A stretch of 34,657 bases of DNA from contig JAQUMN010000039.1 in NCBI GenBank assembly GCA_028718125.1, forward strand, positions 1 through 34,657. Reading direction: 5' to 3'. Source of the DNA: Kiritimatiellia bacterium (lineage in GTDB: Bacteria > Verrucomicrobiota > Kiritimatiellia > JAAZAB01). Under the pieces are notes generated by a model. That model saw only the letters and a program-made list of their open reading frames with translations. It ran no database searches and was not told the origin of the DNA. A program made the position numbers and the translations under genes. Below, in pieces: positions 24,394-33,182 of this stretch (position 1 is the first letter of the stretch; every line of letters starts with the position of its first letter).

Positions 24394-26490
24394 GTGAGTC
24401 GCCGCATAGCATTAACGCATATTCGCAACGTCGGGATCATGGCGCATATTGACGCCGGCAAGACGACGATCAGTGAACGGCTGTTGTTTTATTCCGGCAA
24501 GACCCATAAGGTGGGCGAGGTCCATGACGGCGGCGCCACCATGGATTGGATGGTCCAGGAACGCGAGCGCGGCATTACCATCACCTCTGCCGCCACGACG
24601 CTCCCCTGGAAGGGACACGAGATCACCCTGATTGATACCCCCGGGCACGTGGACTTTACCGCCGAAGTAGAGCGCAGCCTGCGTGTGCTGGATGGCGCCG
24701 TGGCGCTTTTCTGTGCCGTGGGCGGCGTTCAGCCACAATCGGAAAAGGTCTGGAAACAAAGCGAGAAATACGGTGTGCCCAAGATAGCCTTCATCAACAA
24801 GATGGACCGTACCGGGGCCAACTTTTTCGCCGTCGTCAAAAAAATTCAGGATGTCCTGGGCGCGAACGCCGTGCCGGTCGTGGTGCCCATGGGCAAGGAA
24901 GAACAGTTTAAGGGGATCATTGACCTGATGACGATGAAGGCTGTGACCTACCCCAATGACGATCAAGGCCAGACCTGCCTGGTAACGGAGATTCCTGCGG
25001 AACTGCGCCCCAAGGCCAAAAAATGGCGCGCCAACCTGGTGGAAAAATGCGCAGAACAGGATGACGTCCTTCTGGAAAAATTTTTGAACACCAGCGAGCT
25101 GACCGAAAAAGAAATGCTCGGTATTATCCGCAAGGCCACGATCGCCCGCAAGGTAATTCCGGTTTACTGCGGCGCGGCTTTCAAGAACAAGGGTGTCCAG
25201 AACCTGCTGGACGGTATTGTGAATTTTCTGCCATCCCCGGCGGACCTGACGCCGGTTGTCAGCGCCGGCACCGCGGATGACGAGACGCTCAGCCAACGTC
25301 AGCCATCCGATGACGAGCCGCTGTCGGCCATTGCCTTCAAGATCATGTCCGATAAGCATATGGGCAAGCTGACGTATCTGCGTATTTATTCCGGCCGGCT
25401 CAAGACAGGGGATGCCGTGTATAACAGCACCCAGCAGACCGATGCGCGGATTGGCCGGCTGATACGTATGCATGCCAACCACCAGGAAGGCATTGAGGAA
25501 GCCGGCACCGGCGACATTGTGGCCGTTGTGGGCCTGGCTAATGCCCATACGGGCGATACGCTGTGCAGCAAGGAACAGCCAATTTTATTGGAGGCAATCG
25601 AATTTCCGACGCCGGTCATGTCCATCAGTGTAAAGCCGGAAAGCCGGATGGATGGCGAAAAAGCCCTGGCCGCCCTGCATCGGTTGGCCGATGAAGATCC
25701 GACTTTTTTCGTCAAGCTGGACCCGGAAACCAAGGAAACCATTATTTCAGGAATGGGTGAATTGCATCTGGAAATCCTGGTGGACCGGCTCCTGCGCGAA
25801 TTCGACGTCAAAGTCGCCGTGGGGCGTCCGGAAGTCGCCTTCCGCGAGACAACCACCGTGTCGGTCGAGGGCCAATACAAGCATGTCAAACAATCCGGCG
25901 GACGCGGCCAATATGCGCATGTCTGGTTAAGGATTGAGCCGATGGAAACCGGTTCGGGTTTTGAGTTTGTAAGCGAAGTCAAGGGCGGCCGTATCCCGAC
26001 GGAATATATTCCATCCGTGGAAAAAGGGATCATCCGGTCAATGGATAAAGGGCCCTTCGCCGGCTACCCGATAGTGGATGTGCGGGTGGTTGTTTTCGAC
26101 GGGTCATACCATGAAGTGGATTCGAGCGACATGGCGTTTCAGGAGGCGGGCCGCGCCTGCTTCCGCGAGCTGTTTCTCAAGGCGCATCCGGAGATTACGG
26201 AACCGATCATGTCGCTGGAAGTGACGACCCCTGAGGATTTTGTGGGTGGCGTTACCGGCACAATCTGTCAACGGCGGGGCCGGATCGAGGCCATGGAAAC
26301 TCAGGATAATTATCGGATTATCCGCGCAATGGCGCCCCTGAGCGAGATGTTCGGCTATTCCAATGTTATTCGCACCATCAGCCAGGGCCGTGCGGCCTAT
26401 GTTATGCACTTCGAGCGGTACGAGGCGGTCCCTTATTCCCTGGCCGAGGAACTTGTCAAGAAACGCCGCGAGCAGGGTAAAGTGCGCTGA
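24394..26490 (+). CDS. fusA: Translation elongation factor G
   Basis: A 698-residue GTPase from a GTG at 24394, which has AAGGAG eight bases upstream; an earlier GTG (24367) would add nine residues. Domain I has the P-loop [11 protein letters not shown] (Lys23), switch [18 protein letters not shown], switch [25 protein letters not shown], and [11 protein letters not shown]. Domain II (about 305-400) and domains III-V ([55 protein letters not shown]) are complete. It drives ribosomal translocation and assists recycling. It is not next to rpsL, rpsG or tuf, so it lies outside a classical str operon. Whether it is the only EF-G cannot be told here. Confidence 0.93.
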   Translation: MSRRIALTHIRNVGIMAHIDAGKTTISERLLFYSGKTHKVGEVHDGGATMDWMVQERERGITITSAATTLPWKGHEITLIDTPGHVDFTAEVERSLRVLDGAVALFCAVGGVQPQSEKVWKQSEKYGVPKIAFINKMDRTGANFFAVVKKIQDVLGANAVPVVVPMGKEEQFKGIIDLMTMKAVTYPNDDQGQTCLVTEIPAELRPKAKKWRANLVEKCAEQDDVLLEKFLNTSELTEKEMLGIIRKATIARKVIPVYCGAAFKNKGVQNLLDGIVNFLPSPADLTPVVSAGTADDETLSQRQPSDDEPLSAIAFKIMSDKHMGKLTYLRIYSGRLKTGDAVYNSTQQTDARIGRLIRMHANHQEGIEEAGTGDIVAVVGLANAHTGDTLCSKEQPILLEAIEFPTPVMSISVKPESRMDGEKALAALHRLADEDPTFFVKLDPETKETIISGMGELHLEILVDRLLREFDVKVAVGRPEVAFRETTTVSVEGQYKHVKQSGGRGQYAHVWLRIEPMETGSGFEFVSEVKGGRIPTEYIPSVEKGIIRSMDKGPFAGYPIVDVRVVVFDGSYHEVDSSDMAFQEAGRACFRELFLKAHPEITEPIMSLEVTTPEDFVGGVTGTICQRRGRIEAMETQDNYRIIRAMAPLSEMFGYSNVIRTISQGRAAYVMHFERYEAVPYSLAEELVKKRREQGKVR

Positions 26491-26553
26491 ACCAGGCTAC
26501 GGATTGACGACGCGTGGAGCGTCAAACATCGAAGTGCCAGCTTGTTTCTTTCA

Positions 26554-26588
26554 TTCGACGTTTGGCGTTGGATGTTGGGCGTTCGGCG
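26554..26588. repeat. Heptanucleotide array (TTGGGCG-type)
   Basis: Five consecutive 7-bp units: TTCGACG, TTTGGCG, TTGGATG, TTGGGCG, TTCGGCG. It lies between the convergent EF-G and PabBC genes. Confidence 0.6.
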
Positions 26589-26606
26589 TTTGCTTTGATT
26601 GCGGCT

Positions 26607-28358
26607 TCAGGTCTGTTCCATCCACTGTACGTCCATCCATTGACGCACGGAATTGATCAAACGGATTGCATGAGCCCGACGCAGATCGTCGCGGCACAAC
26701 ACCCGTTCCTGCAGAACGCCGGTCTCCAGCAGCTGCCGGCGAAATGTTCCGGCCAGCAAGCCGCAAGCCACCGGCGGCGTCCAAAGTTTGCCGTCGAGCT
26801 CCAATACCACGTTGGCCATGGTGCTTTCCGTAATCTCGCCCCGCTGGTTCCACAGGATGACGTCCTCACAATCCGGCCGGGACAGCAGCGCCTGCCGGTA
26901 AACCTCACGATACGTGGTTTTATGATAAAGCCACACTTGCTTTTCATTCACCGGCGTGGCTGCCAACCCGACCCGAAACGGCGCACGAGGCTTCAAGGGT
27001 GCATCTTCTATGCGACATGAGCCGTCGCGGTGGAGAAGTAACCGGATTTTCAGGATGGGCGCTTTTTCCCGGCCGGCCGTCTTGGCGGGTACGGGCAAGG
27101 GGCGTTGGTTCAAGGCTGTTTCAATGGCCGTCCGGCTGAACGGAAAATCGAAATAGGCGGCACTTTCCGCCAGCCGGTCCAAATGCTCGCGCAACAGGAA
27201 ATAACGGCCGTCCCATCGCAGCGATTCCAGGAGATCGAAAACCGGCAGGTGCTGCGTCAAGACTTCGGCTTTGGCCAGGCACTCCGCATATTCATCCTCC
27301 GCCGAGGAGCCGTGGGTGATTCCCCCGCCTACATGATAGTGCGCGATGCCTGCATCCGTATCCACGGCCACGGTGCGAATCGCCACATTAAATTCCGCCT
27401 GCCCGCCGGGCGCCCACCAGCCGATCGTGCCGCAGTAAATACCCCGCGAATTGGGCTCGAGTGCGCGAATGATTTCCGTGGCATGGATTTTGGGCGCGCC
27501 CGTCACGGAACCGGACGGGAACAGGGCCGCCAGAATGTCCGGAATGGATGCCTCGGATTGCGAGACTACTGTTGACGTCATTTGCCAGACAGTCGGATAA
27601 CGTTCCAGTTCCCACAGGCGCGTAACGTTCACCGATCCGGTCCGGCTGACCCGGCTCATATCATTCCGGAGCACATCCACAATCATGACATTTTCAGCCC
27701 GCTCCTTTGGGCTGGCGGCGAGCGATTGGGCGGCTTGACGATCTTCCGACGGCCAGCGCCCGCGCCGGATGGTACCCTTCATGGGGCGCGTGGTAAGTGT
27801 GGAGGCATCCTTTTTAAAGAACAATTCGGGCGAGGCGGAGAGCAGGTGAAAACGGCCGGCCTGAATAAACGCGCAATGATCCGCCTGCTGGGAAGCGCAT
27901 AGCTGCCGAAACCAGCTCAGGGTGTCGCCATGAAAATCCGCCTGCAGCGGAAATGTGTAATTGATCTGATAGGTATCGCCGGCAACGATCAGGTCGCGAA
28001 TCCGGCCAATCTGCCGGCGATAGGTTTCGACGCTCACCAACGCTTTCCATGGACCGACCCGGAAAGAAGCCTGGTCGTCAATCGACGGCGGCCGGGTTTG
28101 TGACGGGGCGTGATAAAGGCCAAACCAGGCTAGCGGCAGATCGCCCGGCGGATGGGCGCAGAGTGCCGGATCAAACGCAGGCGCCGTCTCATAGGCCAGG
28201 AACCCGGCCGCATAAAAGCCCCGGGACACTTTTTCGGCCACCTGCTGCAGACAGGGCTTGACCTCGGCAAGCCGGTTGGCCGTGAAGATGATCACAGGAT
28301 CCGCAAAGGCCAATTCACCGCTCCGCGAGACAAACACAATATCGCCTATCGCGGACAT
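26607..28358 (-). CDS. pabB: Fused aminodeoxychorismate synthase component I / aminodeoxychorismate lyase (PabB-PabC)
   Basis: A 583-residue fusion. Residues about 1-345 are a chorismate-binding enzyme: AGDTYQINYTFPL, ASPELFFKK, TRPMKGTIRRG, ENVMIVDVLRND, SGSVTGAPKIHATEIIRALE and GIYCGTIGWW. The second part is a class IV PLP fold: the Lys of LYHKTTYREVYRQAL, then ILWNQRGEITESTMANVVLE and CGLLAGTFRRQLLETG. Together they make 4-aminobenzoate for folate from chorismate and ammonia; the glutaminase PabA is not in the window. The start ATG (28358) lies two bases after the stop of the TMEM175-like gene, indicating coupled translation. An open-frame extension upstream overlaps that gene and is not real coding. 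Confidence 0.92.
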   Translation of the reverse strand: MSAIGDIVFVSRSGELAFADPVIIFTANRLAEVKPCLQQVAEKVSRGFYAAGFLAYETAPAFDPALCAHPPGDLPLAWFGLYHAPSQTRPPSIDDQASFRVGPWKALVSVETYRRQIGRIRDLIVAGDTYQINYTFPLQADFHGDTLSWFRQLCASQQADHCAFIQAGRFHLLSASPELFFKKDASTLTTRPMKGTIRRGRWPSEDRQAAQSLAASPKERAENVMIVDVLRNDMSRVSRTGSVNVTRLWELERYPTVWQMTSTVVSQSEASIPDILAALFPSGSVTGAPKIHATEIIRALEPNSRGIYCGTIGWWAPGGQAEFNVAIRTVAVDTDAGIAHYHVGGGITHGSSAEDEYAECLAKAEVLTQHLPVFDLLESLRWDGRYFLLREHLDRLAESAAYFDFPFSRTAIETALNQRPLPVPAKTAGREKAPILKIRLLLHRDGSCRIEDAPLKPRAPFRVGLAATPVNEKQVWLYHKTTYREVYRQALLSRPDCEDVILWNQRGEITESTMANVVLELDGKLWTPPVACGLLAGTFRRQLLETGVLQERVLCRDDLRRAHAIRLINSVRQWMDVQWMEQT

Positions 28359-28360
28359 GG

Positions 28361-29023
28361 TTAGATACCGCCTGGTATGACGTTGTAAGCCGGGGTACGA
28401 TGCCCATGGCCCTTGAACGAATAAAAAGTCAGGATAAAAGGAACAAGCAGGTATAAAGCCGGGCCCCATCGCGGCTGGATCCCAGACACAATCAGGGCGG
28501 CCAACGACACTAATGGCACAACCAGATTGCGGCGCGCGTAAAACACGATAATGTGGCGATTCAGGTCGTTCGCCACCAATCGATGGCCCGCCGTGGCGTA
28601 AAGCCAGTGCAGGTAAAAAACCAAACCGGCGATCAGCAGATTTATTTCCAGCAGCCATGCCGCCACGCGCGTGTTGCTGTAATCGCCCGCCACGCATGTG
28701 GAAAACGGGATGAGCACAATGAACATCAGACCGATGATGTTGATAAACAACAGCGTGGAATTCGTCCGCTGAATGAAGTGAAACTGATAATGGTGTTCTA
28801 TCCAGAACGCGCCCAGGATAATGAATCCTTCAACATAATGCAGCAAATCCGGACAGAGATTCAGGAGCGCCTCAATCAAACCGGCTTCGGAGATTCTCTT
28901 GTTGGGCGAGAGCAGGATATCAAAACTGATGATCAGAATGGTCATTGCGACCGCGAAGATCCCGTCGCTTAGCGCTTCAATGCGGCTGGTCTTCAGGCTC
29001 ACGTTGAGATGTTCATTGGCCAT
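28361..29023 (-). CDS. TMEM175/DUF1211-family membrane protein, putative potassium channel
   Basis: About 220 residues from the ATG at 29023, preceded by GGAGGGT eight bases upstream. The first helix contains the family filter motif SRIEALSDGIFAVAMTILII (R...SDG). Five or six TM segments follow (FIILGAFWIEHHYQFHF, TLLFINIIGLMFIVLIPF, VAAWLLEINLLIAGLVFYL, LVVPLVSLAALIVSGI, ALYLLVPFILTFYSF). Prokaryotic TMEM175 proteins are K+-permeable channels of this size. It is first in a two-gene unit with pabBC; the metabolic link is not obvious. A TTG at 29032 is an alternative start but overlaps the ribosome-binding site. Confidence 0.85.
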   Translation of the reverse strand: MANEHLNVSLKTSRIEALSDGIFAVAMTILIISFDILLSPNKRISEAGLIEALLNLCPDLLHYVEGFIILGAFWIEHHYQFHFIQRTNSTLLFINIIGLMFIVLIPFSTCVAGDYSNTRVAAWLLEINLLIAGLVFYLHWLYATAGHRLVANDLNRHIIVFYARRNLVVPLVSLAALIVSGIQPRWGPALYLLVPFILTFYSFKGHGHRTPAYNVIPGGI

Positions 29024-29120
29024 GGACAACAACCCTCCGTGCAGTTAATGAATATCCGCAGCGAATCTTGCAAAAAACATACTTATGGTCAACCCCATTT
29101 CATGCCAGGGCATCGCTCGT

Positions 29121-29188
29121 CACACCTCTTTTGACACCTCTTTGACACCTCTTTTGCAATTGACACCGCTATGGGCATATGATATTTA
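29121..29188 (+). promoter_or_regulatory. Triple TTGACA promoter region with tandem GACACCTCTTT repeats
   Basis: TTGACA occurs three times, at 29131, 29142 and 29160, within repeats of the form GACACCTCTTTT. The last copy is 17 bp from TATTTA (29183-29188), a plausible sigma-70 pair. Transcription would begin near 29195, almost on the ATG at 29196. Confidence 0.5.
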
Positions 29189-29195
29189 AGATTTC

Positions 29196-29603
29196 ATGCA
29201 ATGCAAATCCATGGGTTTGTGGCTTGGTTGTATGGCGATTCTGGCGCCGTTGGTCTTTTTGCAGACCGGCTGTGAAGTGAGTTCCGCCGGACGCGAGATT
29301 GAAATCCACCCTGATTCGGCGACCATAAAATACGGCCAGTCGTTGACGTTCAGCGCCCTCAACGGATATGTTTACACTTGGACGTTGTCAGATAACACCA
29401 TTGGGACACTAAACACCCGCCAAGGCCAGCAGGTGACTTACACCAGCCTGACGGATCCGGCCTCCCCGGTTGTCCAGATCCTGACGGCTTCTTCCACGTT
29501 TTCCGATAACGAAGGCTCCGGTACCGGCTCCAACGCTCCGGTGGTGCATACGGCTGAGGCTTACATTACGCACATTAACTCCTCAAATAGCCCCCCGTTG
29601 TGA
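29196..29603 (+). CDS. Small putative lipoprotein with Ig-like fold
   Basis: A 135-residue product. The N-terminus MGLWLGCMAILAPLVFLQTGC is a signal with a near-consensus lipobox (Cys26, Gln at -3). The mature part (REIEIHPDSATIKYGQSLTF then GYVYTWTLSDNTIGTLNTRQ) resembles a bacterial Ig-like/PKD-type beta-sandwich, where an introduced query such as 'structure at extremes' is followed by a Gln-x-Val-Thr-Tyr strand. The tail is Ser/Asn/Thr-rich. There is no Shine-Dalgarno before either ATG (29196 or 29211), so a leaderless start is possible. The stop touches the next frame (TGATG). The exact function is unknown; it may sit on the outer membrane. Confidence 0.65.
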   Translation: MQCKSMGLWLGCMAILAPLVFLQTGCEVSSAGREIEIHPDSATIKYGQSLTFSALNGYVYTWTLSDNTIGTLNTRQGQQVTYTSLTDPASPVVQILTASSTFSDNEGSGTGSNAPVVHTAEAYITHINSSNSPPL

Positions 29604-29674
29604 TGCGATTGAGGATCAGCGCGTCAGCCGGTGTAATCACCGGATTTACATTTTCTCGGATTGCAGGTAGTCTC

Positions 29675-31108
29675 ATGACCCTCTATTGGTTTCGCATTGG
29701 CATGGCGATAGTCATCGCGGGTGTAACTGGATGGACGGGTACTCTGGCGGCCACCAATGCTCCGACTCATTTTCCCGTTCTCACGCTCTCCACCAATGAC
29801 CGTCTGTTAGTGATGGCCCCTCACCCGGATGACGAGTCGCTTGCCTGCGGCGGAATCATCCAGACGGCCGTGGAGCGGCAAATACCCGTGCGCGTAGTGT
29901 TCTTTACCTACGGCGATAACAACCAATGGTCCTTTGTTCTCTATCGTAAATACCCCGTCCTTGAGCCCAAGGCGGTCCAAGCTATGGGCTTGATGCGCCA
30001 CGACGAGGCTCTACAGGCCGCGCGCCTGTTGGGCCTCGAGGAAAATCAACTCACGTTTCTGGGGTATCCCGACTTCGGCACCCTTAATATCTGGAATGCC
30101 TGTTGGGGCTCGCATCCGCCGTATACAAGCATGCTGACCAAGACCAAGGTGGTGCCCTATAAAAACGCCTTCCGCCCGGGAGCGGAATACACCGGCGAGA
30201 ATGTCATGCAGGATCTGACGGCGATTCTGCGGGGCTTTAAACCGACCAAAATCTTCATCGCCCATCCGGCCGATCATAATCCCGACCATCGCGCACTGTA
30301 CTTGTTCATGCGCGTGGCGTTGTGGAATCTGGAATCCGAGATGCGCCCGGAATTATTGCCTTATCTGACGCACTTTCAACGCTGGCCTCAGCCACAAGGC
30401 TTGCATGCTGCACAACCCTTGGAGCCGCCGGATATCATGCGTCAAGCGGCCGCCTGGACTTTGTTCCCGCTCAGCAGTAACCAGATCAGCGTCAAGCTTG
30501 CCGCGCTCAAAGCGCACGGATCCCAGTTCCGCTACTCCGGCAAGTATTTGTCGTCATTCGTGCGGCAAAACGAATTGTTTGGCGATTTGCCCGTAATCAA
30601 TCTGCAAGCGCTGCACGATCTCAGTCAGGATGCTGTCGGGGCTGTAGATGCTACGCCCGACTTGCCCGACGAGTTGACCGCCGAAGAAAGCGCAGCCTAC
30701 ACGGGCGTCGAATGGAAATTTGCCCAACGAGAGGGCGATGCCATCACGCTGGCCATAAGCGTTTCGCGTCCCCTTTCGAAAACGGTGGAAGCCGAGGTCA
30801 ACATCTTCGGCTATCGGCCCGACCACCCTTTCCATGAAATGCCGAAACTGCGTATTCGCCTGGGCGAGCTGCCATACAAGGTTATGGACGGTTTGCGGCG
30901 CCTGGAAGACAGCACAGTTGCGGTGACCTATCTGAAGAAATCCATAAGCCTGCGCGTGCCCCTGGCCGCCCTGGGCAAGCCGGACCGCATTCTGATCTCG
31001 GCTAGAACCTCCCGGGCGGAAGTGCCCTTTGACTGGGTCGCCTGGCGGATATTGGTGGTATCGAATCAGGTAGCCGTTCACGGCTTGAAATTGGAAACTG
31101 GAAATTAG
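29675..31108 (+). CDS. Secreted PIG-L family N-acetylglucosaminyl deacetylase
   Basis: A 477-residue protein from the ATG at 29675, which gives a signal peptide MTLYWFRIGMAIVIAGVTGW and an AGG three bases into the upstream spacer. The frame is also open from ATG 29603 (overlapping the lipoprotein stop), which would bury the signal 24 residues in. The catalytic zinc motif is APHPDDESLACGG (His50-Asp52-Asp53) and the third ligand region is HPADHNPDH (His197, His201, His205). The family removes acetyl groups from GlcNAc-containing substrates. Residues about 285-450 form a C-terminal beta-rich domain without an identified family. The final residues KLETGN are written by a heptad repeat. Periplasmic polysaccharide or glycolipid modification is inferred. 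Confidence 0.82.
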   Translation: MTLYWFRIGMAIVIAGVTGWTGTLAATNAPTHFPVLTLSTNDRLLVMAPHPDDESLACGGIIQTAVERQIPVRVVFFTYGDNNQWSFVLYRKYPVLEPKAVQAMGLMRHDEALQAARLLGLEENQLTFLGYPDFGTLNIWNACWGSHPPYTSMLTKTKVVPYKNAFRPGAEYTGENVMQDLTAILRGFKPTKIFIAHPADHNPDHRALYLFMRVALWNLESEMRPELLPYLTHFQRWPQPQGLHAAQPLEPPDIMRQAAAWTLFPLSSNQISVKLAALKAHGSQFRYSGKYLSSFVRQNELFGDLPVINLQALHDLSQDAVGAVDATPDLPDELTAEESAAYTGVEWKFAQREGDAITLAISVSRPLSKTVEAEVNIFGYRPDHPFHEMPKLRIRLGELPYKVMDGLRRLEDSTVAVTYLKKSISLRVPLAALGKPDRILISARTSRAEVPFDWVAWRILVVSNQVAVHGLKLETGN

Positions 31109-31114
31109 AAATGG
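31087..31114. repeat. Heptanucleotide array (GAAATTG-type) crossing a gene end
   Basis: Four 7-bp units: GAAATTG, GAAACTG, GAAATTA, GAAATGG. The stop codon of the PIG-L gene lies in the third unit, so the array supplies the last codons. Confidence 0.6.
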
Positions 31115-31202
31115 GAGAATCCGGATTTTCGTCATGGAGGTCGGAACCGCGACTACAGTATGAATCGTTCAGAATGTAGCCGCCACTCAGTTGGGGCGTC
31201 TG

Positions 31203-31380
31203 TATAGAGGCTGTTGAAAAAGTCATTGTCGCCGGTGAATGTTATCCCGAGCGAAATCGAGGGATCTCAAAAACGGCCCAAATCTTCGATTTGGAGATTC
31301 TTTCCGCCGGAGGCGGACACATTTCTGGAGGGCGCTCCGCTCTGAATGACCGGAGAAGCAGTTTTTCAACGCCTTCTATA
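31203..31380. mobile_element. MITE-like element with inverted termini and TATA flanks
   Basis: The ends GAGGCTGTTGAAAAA (31207-31221) and the reverse complement of 31362-31376 (GAAGGCGTTGAAAAA) match at 12 of 15 positions, with TATA directly outside on both sides (31203-31206, 31377-31380), as expected of a target duplication. The interior lacks a transposase and includes TCCCGAGCG...AGGGATCTC and a TTCCGCCGGAGGCGGAC palindrome (31302-31319). GGCTGTTGAAAAA resembles known insertion-sequence termini. It ends 11 bp before the MFS start. Confidence 0.55.
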
Positions 31381-31391
31381 GAATAGGACCC

Positions 31392-32540
31392 ATGAAAATA
31401 TATTTTTGCCCGGCGCTGATGGATGCCCTGGTTTTTCTTGTCATGTTCGCGGTCATGTATCGTGCCGGCGAACAGGGGATGAGCATCACGCAATGCGCCT
31501 GGTTGGCCTGCCTATTTCAACTGACCTACATGCTCACCAGCCTGGCGGCCGGGTTCCTGCTGTCCCGCCGCAATACCCGGTTTGTCATGTTGGCCGGCAT
31601 CGTGCTCTGCACGCTCAGCGGCGTCACCTGCTTGATGGCCGAAGAATATCTGCTGATTTTGACGGCCTTTGGCGGCCTTGGGGTTTTCATGGCCTGTTTC
31701 TTTAACGCCTTCCAGGCTTTCATGCGTATGGAATCGGCTCCCGGTGATCTGAAACGCTCCATCGGTCTCTATACCCTGGCCTGGAGCTCGGGTAGTGCGG
31801 CCGGTATTTTGTCATCCGGCTTTTTCTATCAGCTCGGTTTTGTCATGTTGTCCGCCCTGATCGTCCTGGTCGGCGTTGTGATGCTGGTCGTAGTGCTTAC
31901 GCATAAGCCCCGTCCGGCGGACGCGCCCTCCGCCGATGAACACGTGGAAAGCGGATCGGGAAAAGCGCCGCCGGTGGATCCCATTTACGTCTGGATCGGC
32001 TGGCTGATGATTTTCATGGCTATGTTCGTCCAGCGTCCTGTTCATAGTTTTTTCCCTGCCATCAGTGCCAAGGCCGGGGTCAGCGCCTTCGTGACGGGCC
32101 TGCCGCTTTGCCTGCAAATGTTAGTGCAGGCTGCGGTCGGGTTGACCATGATCCGCTGGCGCCATCTGCTCTATCGGCGGACACCCCTGTGGATGACTCA
32201 CGGGGGGGCGGCGGTGTTGCTCCTGGTTATGTGGCGCTGGCCGACTTTTCCGGTTTGTTTTGTCGGCATCAGCCTGCTCGGCGCTTACGCCGGATTTATC
32301 TATTTCTGCAGCGTTTATTATGCGTCCAATTCCGGCCGGAGGTCGCTCAATATAGGTGTCAACGAATTCCTGGTCGGCCTGGGGTCTTTCGCGGGGCTGT
32401 TTATCACCGAATGGTTCATGAAGCGGACGGGCAACGACGCCAACATGTATCTGGTGATTGCCGTGGCCCTGCTGGTTTCCCTGGCGGCCCAGCTGGCGAT
32501 TGCCAGCCGGTTCCGCAGGGCCGACCCGATTCGCGCGTAA
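31392..32540 (+). CDS. Major facilitator superfamily transporter
   Basis: A 382-residue integral membrane protein with about 12 hydrophobic segments in two halves of six, separated by a charged cytoplasmic loop near residues 175-195 (HKPRPADAPSADEHVESGSG). TM1 begins PALMDALVFLVMFAVMY, and the loop after TM2 has LLSRRNTRFVM, a variant of the MFS motif-A region. The length is typical of MFS carriers. The substrate is unknown. The ATG at 31392 has only GGACC just upstream, and the MITE-like element ends right before it, so that element may provide or disrupt its promoter. A hairpin spans the stop codon. Confidence 0.78.
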   Translation: MKIYFCPALMDALVFLVMFAVMYRAGEQGMSITQCAWLACLFQLTYMLTSLAAGFLLSRRNTRFVMLAGIVLCTLSGVTCLMAEEYLLILTAFGGLGVFMACFFNAFQAFMRMESAPGDLKRSIGLYTLAWSSGSAAGILSSGFFYQLGFVMLSALIVLVGVVMLVVVLTHKPRPADAPSADEHVESGSGKAPPVDPIYVWIGWLMIFMAMFVQRPVHSFFPAISAKAGVSAFVTGLPLCLQMLVQAAVGLTMIRWRHLLYRRTPLWMTHGGAAVLLLVMWRWPTFPVCFVGISLLGAYAGFIYFCSVYYASNSGRRSLNIGVNEFLVGLGSFAGLFITEWFMKRTGNDANMYLVIAVALLVSLAAQLAIASRFRRADPIRA

Positions 32541-32556
32541 TAACGCGCGACGGATT
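32531..32556 (+). terminator. Hairpin over the MFS stop codon
   Basis: TCGCGCG-TAATAA-CGCGCGA is a perfect 7-bp stem whose loop holds the stop codon; CGGATTTTG follows. The T-run is short, so terminator activity is uncertain. Confidence 0.4.
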
Positions 32557-32597
32557 TTGCCATCCATATGTTGTTCTGGGCCGCGTTATCCGCATCG

Positions 32598-32652
32598 ACC
32601 ATTCTCCATCAACCATAAACCATTCCCGATCCGCGCGTTTTTGCGCGGATCG
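32598..32652. repeat. Heptanucleotide array (ACCATTC-type) joined to a 10-bp palindrome
   Basis: Units ACCATTC, TCCATCA, ACCATAA, ACCATTC, CCGATCC run from 32598 to 32632. They overlap the hairpin CGATCCGCGC-GTTTTT-GCGCGGATCG (32627-32652, 10-bp perfect stem). It lies between the MFS gene and the rplU promoter. Confidence 0.55.
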
Positions 32653-32670
32653 GAGGCCGGTATTTTCAGG

Positions 32671-32698
32671 TTGACATGATCACAGGCTTGGCTATGAT
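32671..32698 (+). promoter_or_regulatory. Sigma-70-type promoter of the rplU operon
   Basis: TTGACA (32671-32676), a 16-bp spacer and TATGAT (32693-32698). Transcription should begin near 32705, giving a leader of about 55 bases before rplU. Confidence 0.65.
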
Positions 32699-32760
32699 GC
32701 TCGCGTTTTGAGGGTTGAAAGGGAAAGCGCACGCAGGCGATTGCGTTAACAGGAGATGCG

Positions 32761-33075
32761 ATGAAAGCTTACGCGGTCATTCAAACGGGCGGTAAACAAT
32801 ACCGCGTGGAAGCTGGTGAAATCCTGTCCGTCGAGCGGCTGGAGGTCAAGGAGGGGGATAAAGTGGATACCTTTCCGGTGCTGGCTGTATCGGATGGAGC
32901 CGCTCTGACGGTGGGCAAACCGCATGTGGATGGCGCCAAGGTGACGGCTATTGCGCTTCGTAACAAGCGGGGTGTCAAGGTCGTGTCCTTCAAGAAAAAA
33001 CGGCGCAAAAGTTACGAGCGCAAAAAGGGGCACCGGCAGGAACTGACGGTCCTTAAAATCGAAAGCGTGGCATAG
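32761..33075 (+). CDS. rplU: 50S ribosomal protein L21
   Basis: 104 residues, the normal length. The start MKAYAVIQTGGKQYRVEAGE, then VERLEVKEGDKV and the basic C-terminal KKKRRKSYERKKGHRQELT are diagnostic of bL21, which binds 23S rRNA in the large subunit. ACAGGAGATGCG provides the ribosome-binding site. It is first in the conserved rplU-rpmA-obgE order. Confidence 0.97.
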   Translation: MKAYAVIQTGGKQYRVEAGEILSVERLEVKEGDKVDTFPVLAVSDGAALTVGKPHVDGAKVTAIALRNKRGVKVVSFKKKRRKSYERKKGHRQELTVLKIESVA

Positions 33076-33106
33076 CGGCCGCTGTAGGATTATGGCAATA
33101 TGTAGT

Positions 33107-33167
33107 CGCGGCACCCCGCCTGCATCGCTATGCGAAGCATCGCGGGCAGGTCTGTTGCCGCGTTTTT
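33107..33167 (+). terminator. Intrinsic terminator-like hairpin between rplU and rpmA
   Basis: CGCGGCA (33107-33113) pairs with TGCCGCG (33156-33162), inside which CCTGC pairs with GCAGG. TTTTTAAA follows directly. This is the best U-tract hairpin in the window and sits within the ribosomal operon, so it may attenuate rpmA-obgE expression. Confidence 0.6.
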
Positions 33168-33182
33168 AAATTCCTTAACCTT

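Noticed and set aside
24412..25548. 378-codon minus-strand open frame opposite EF-G
   Set aside because: The plus strand encodes a complete EF-G; the minus frame is His/Gly-rich without motifs.
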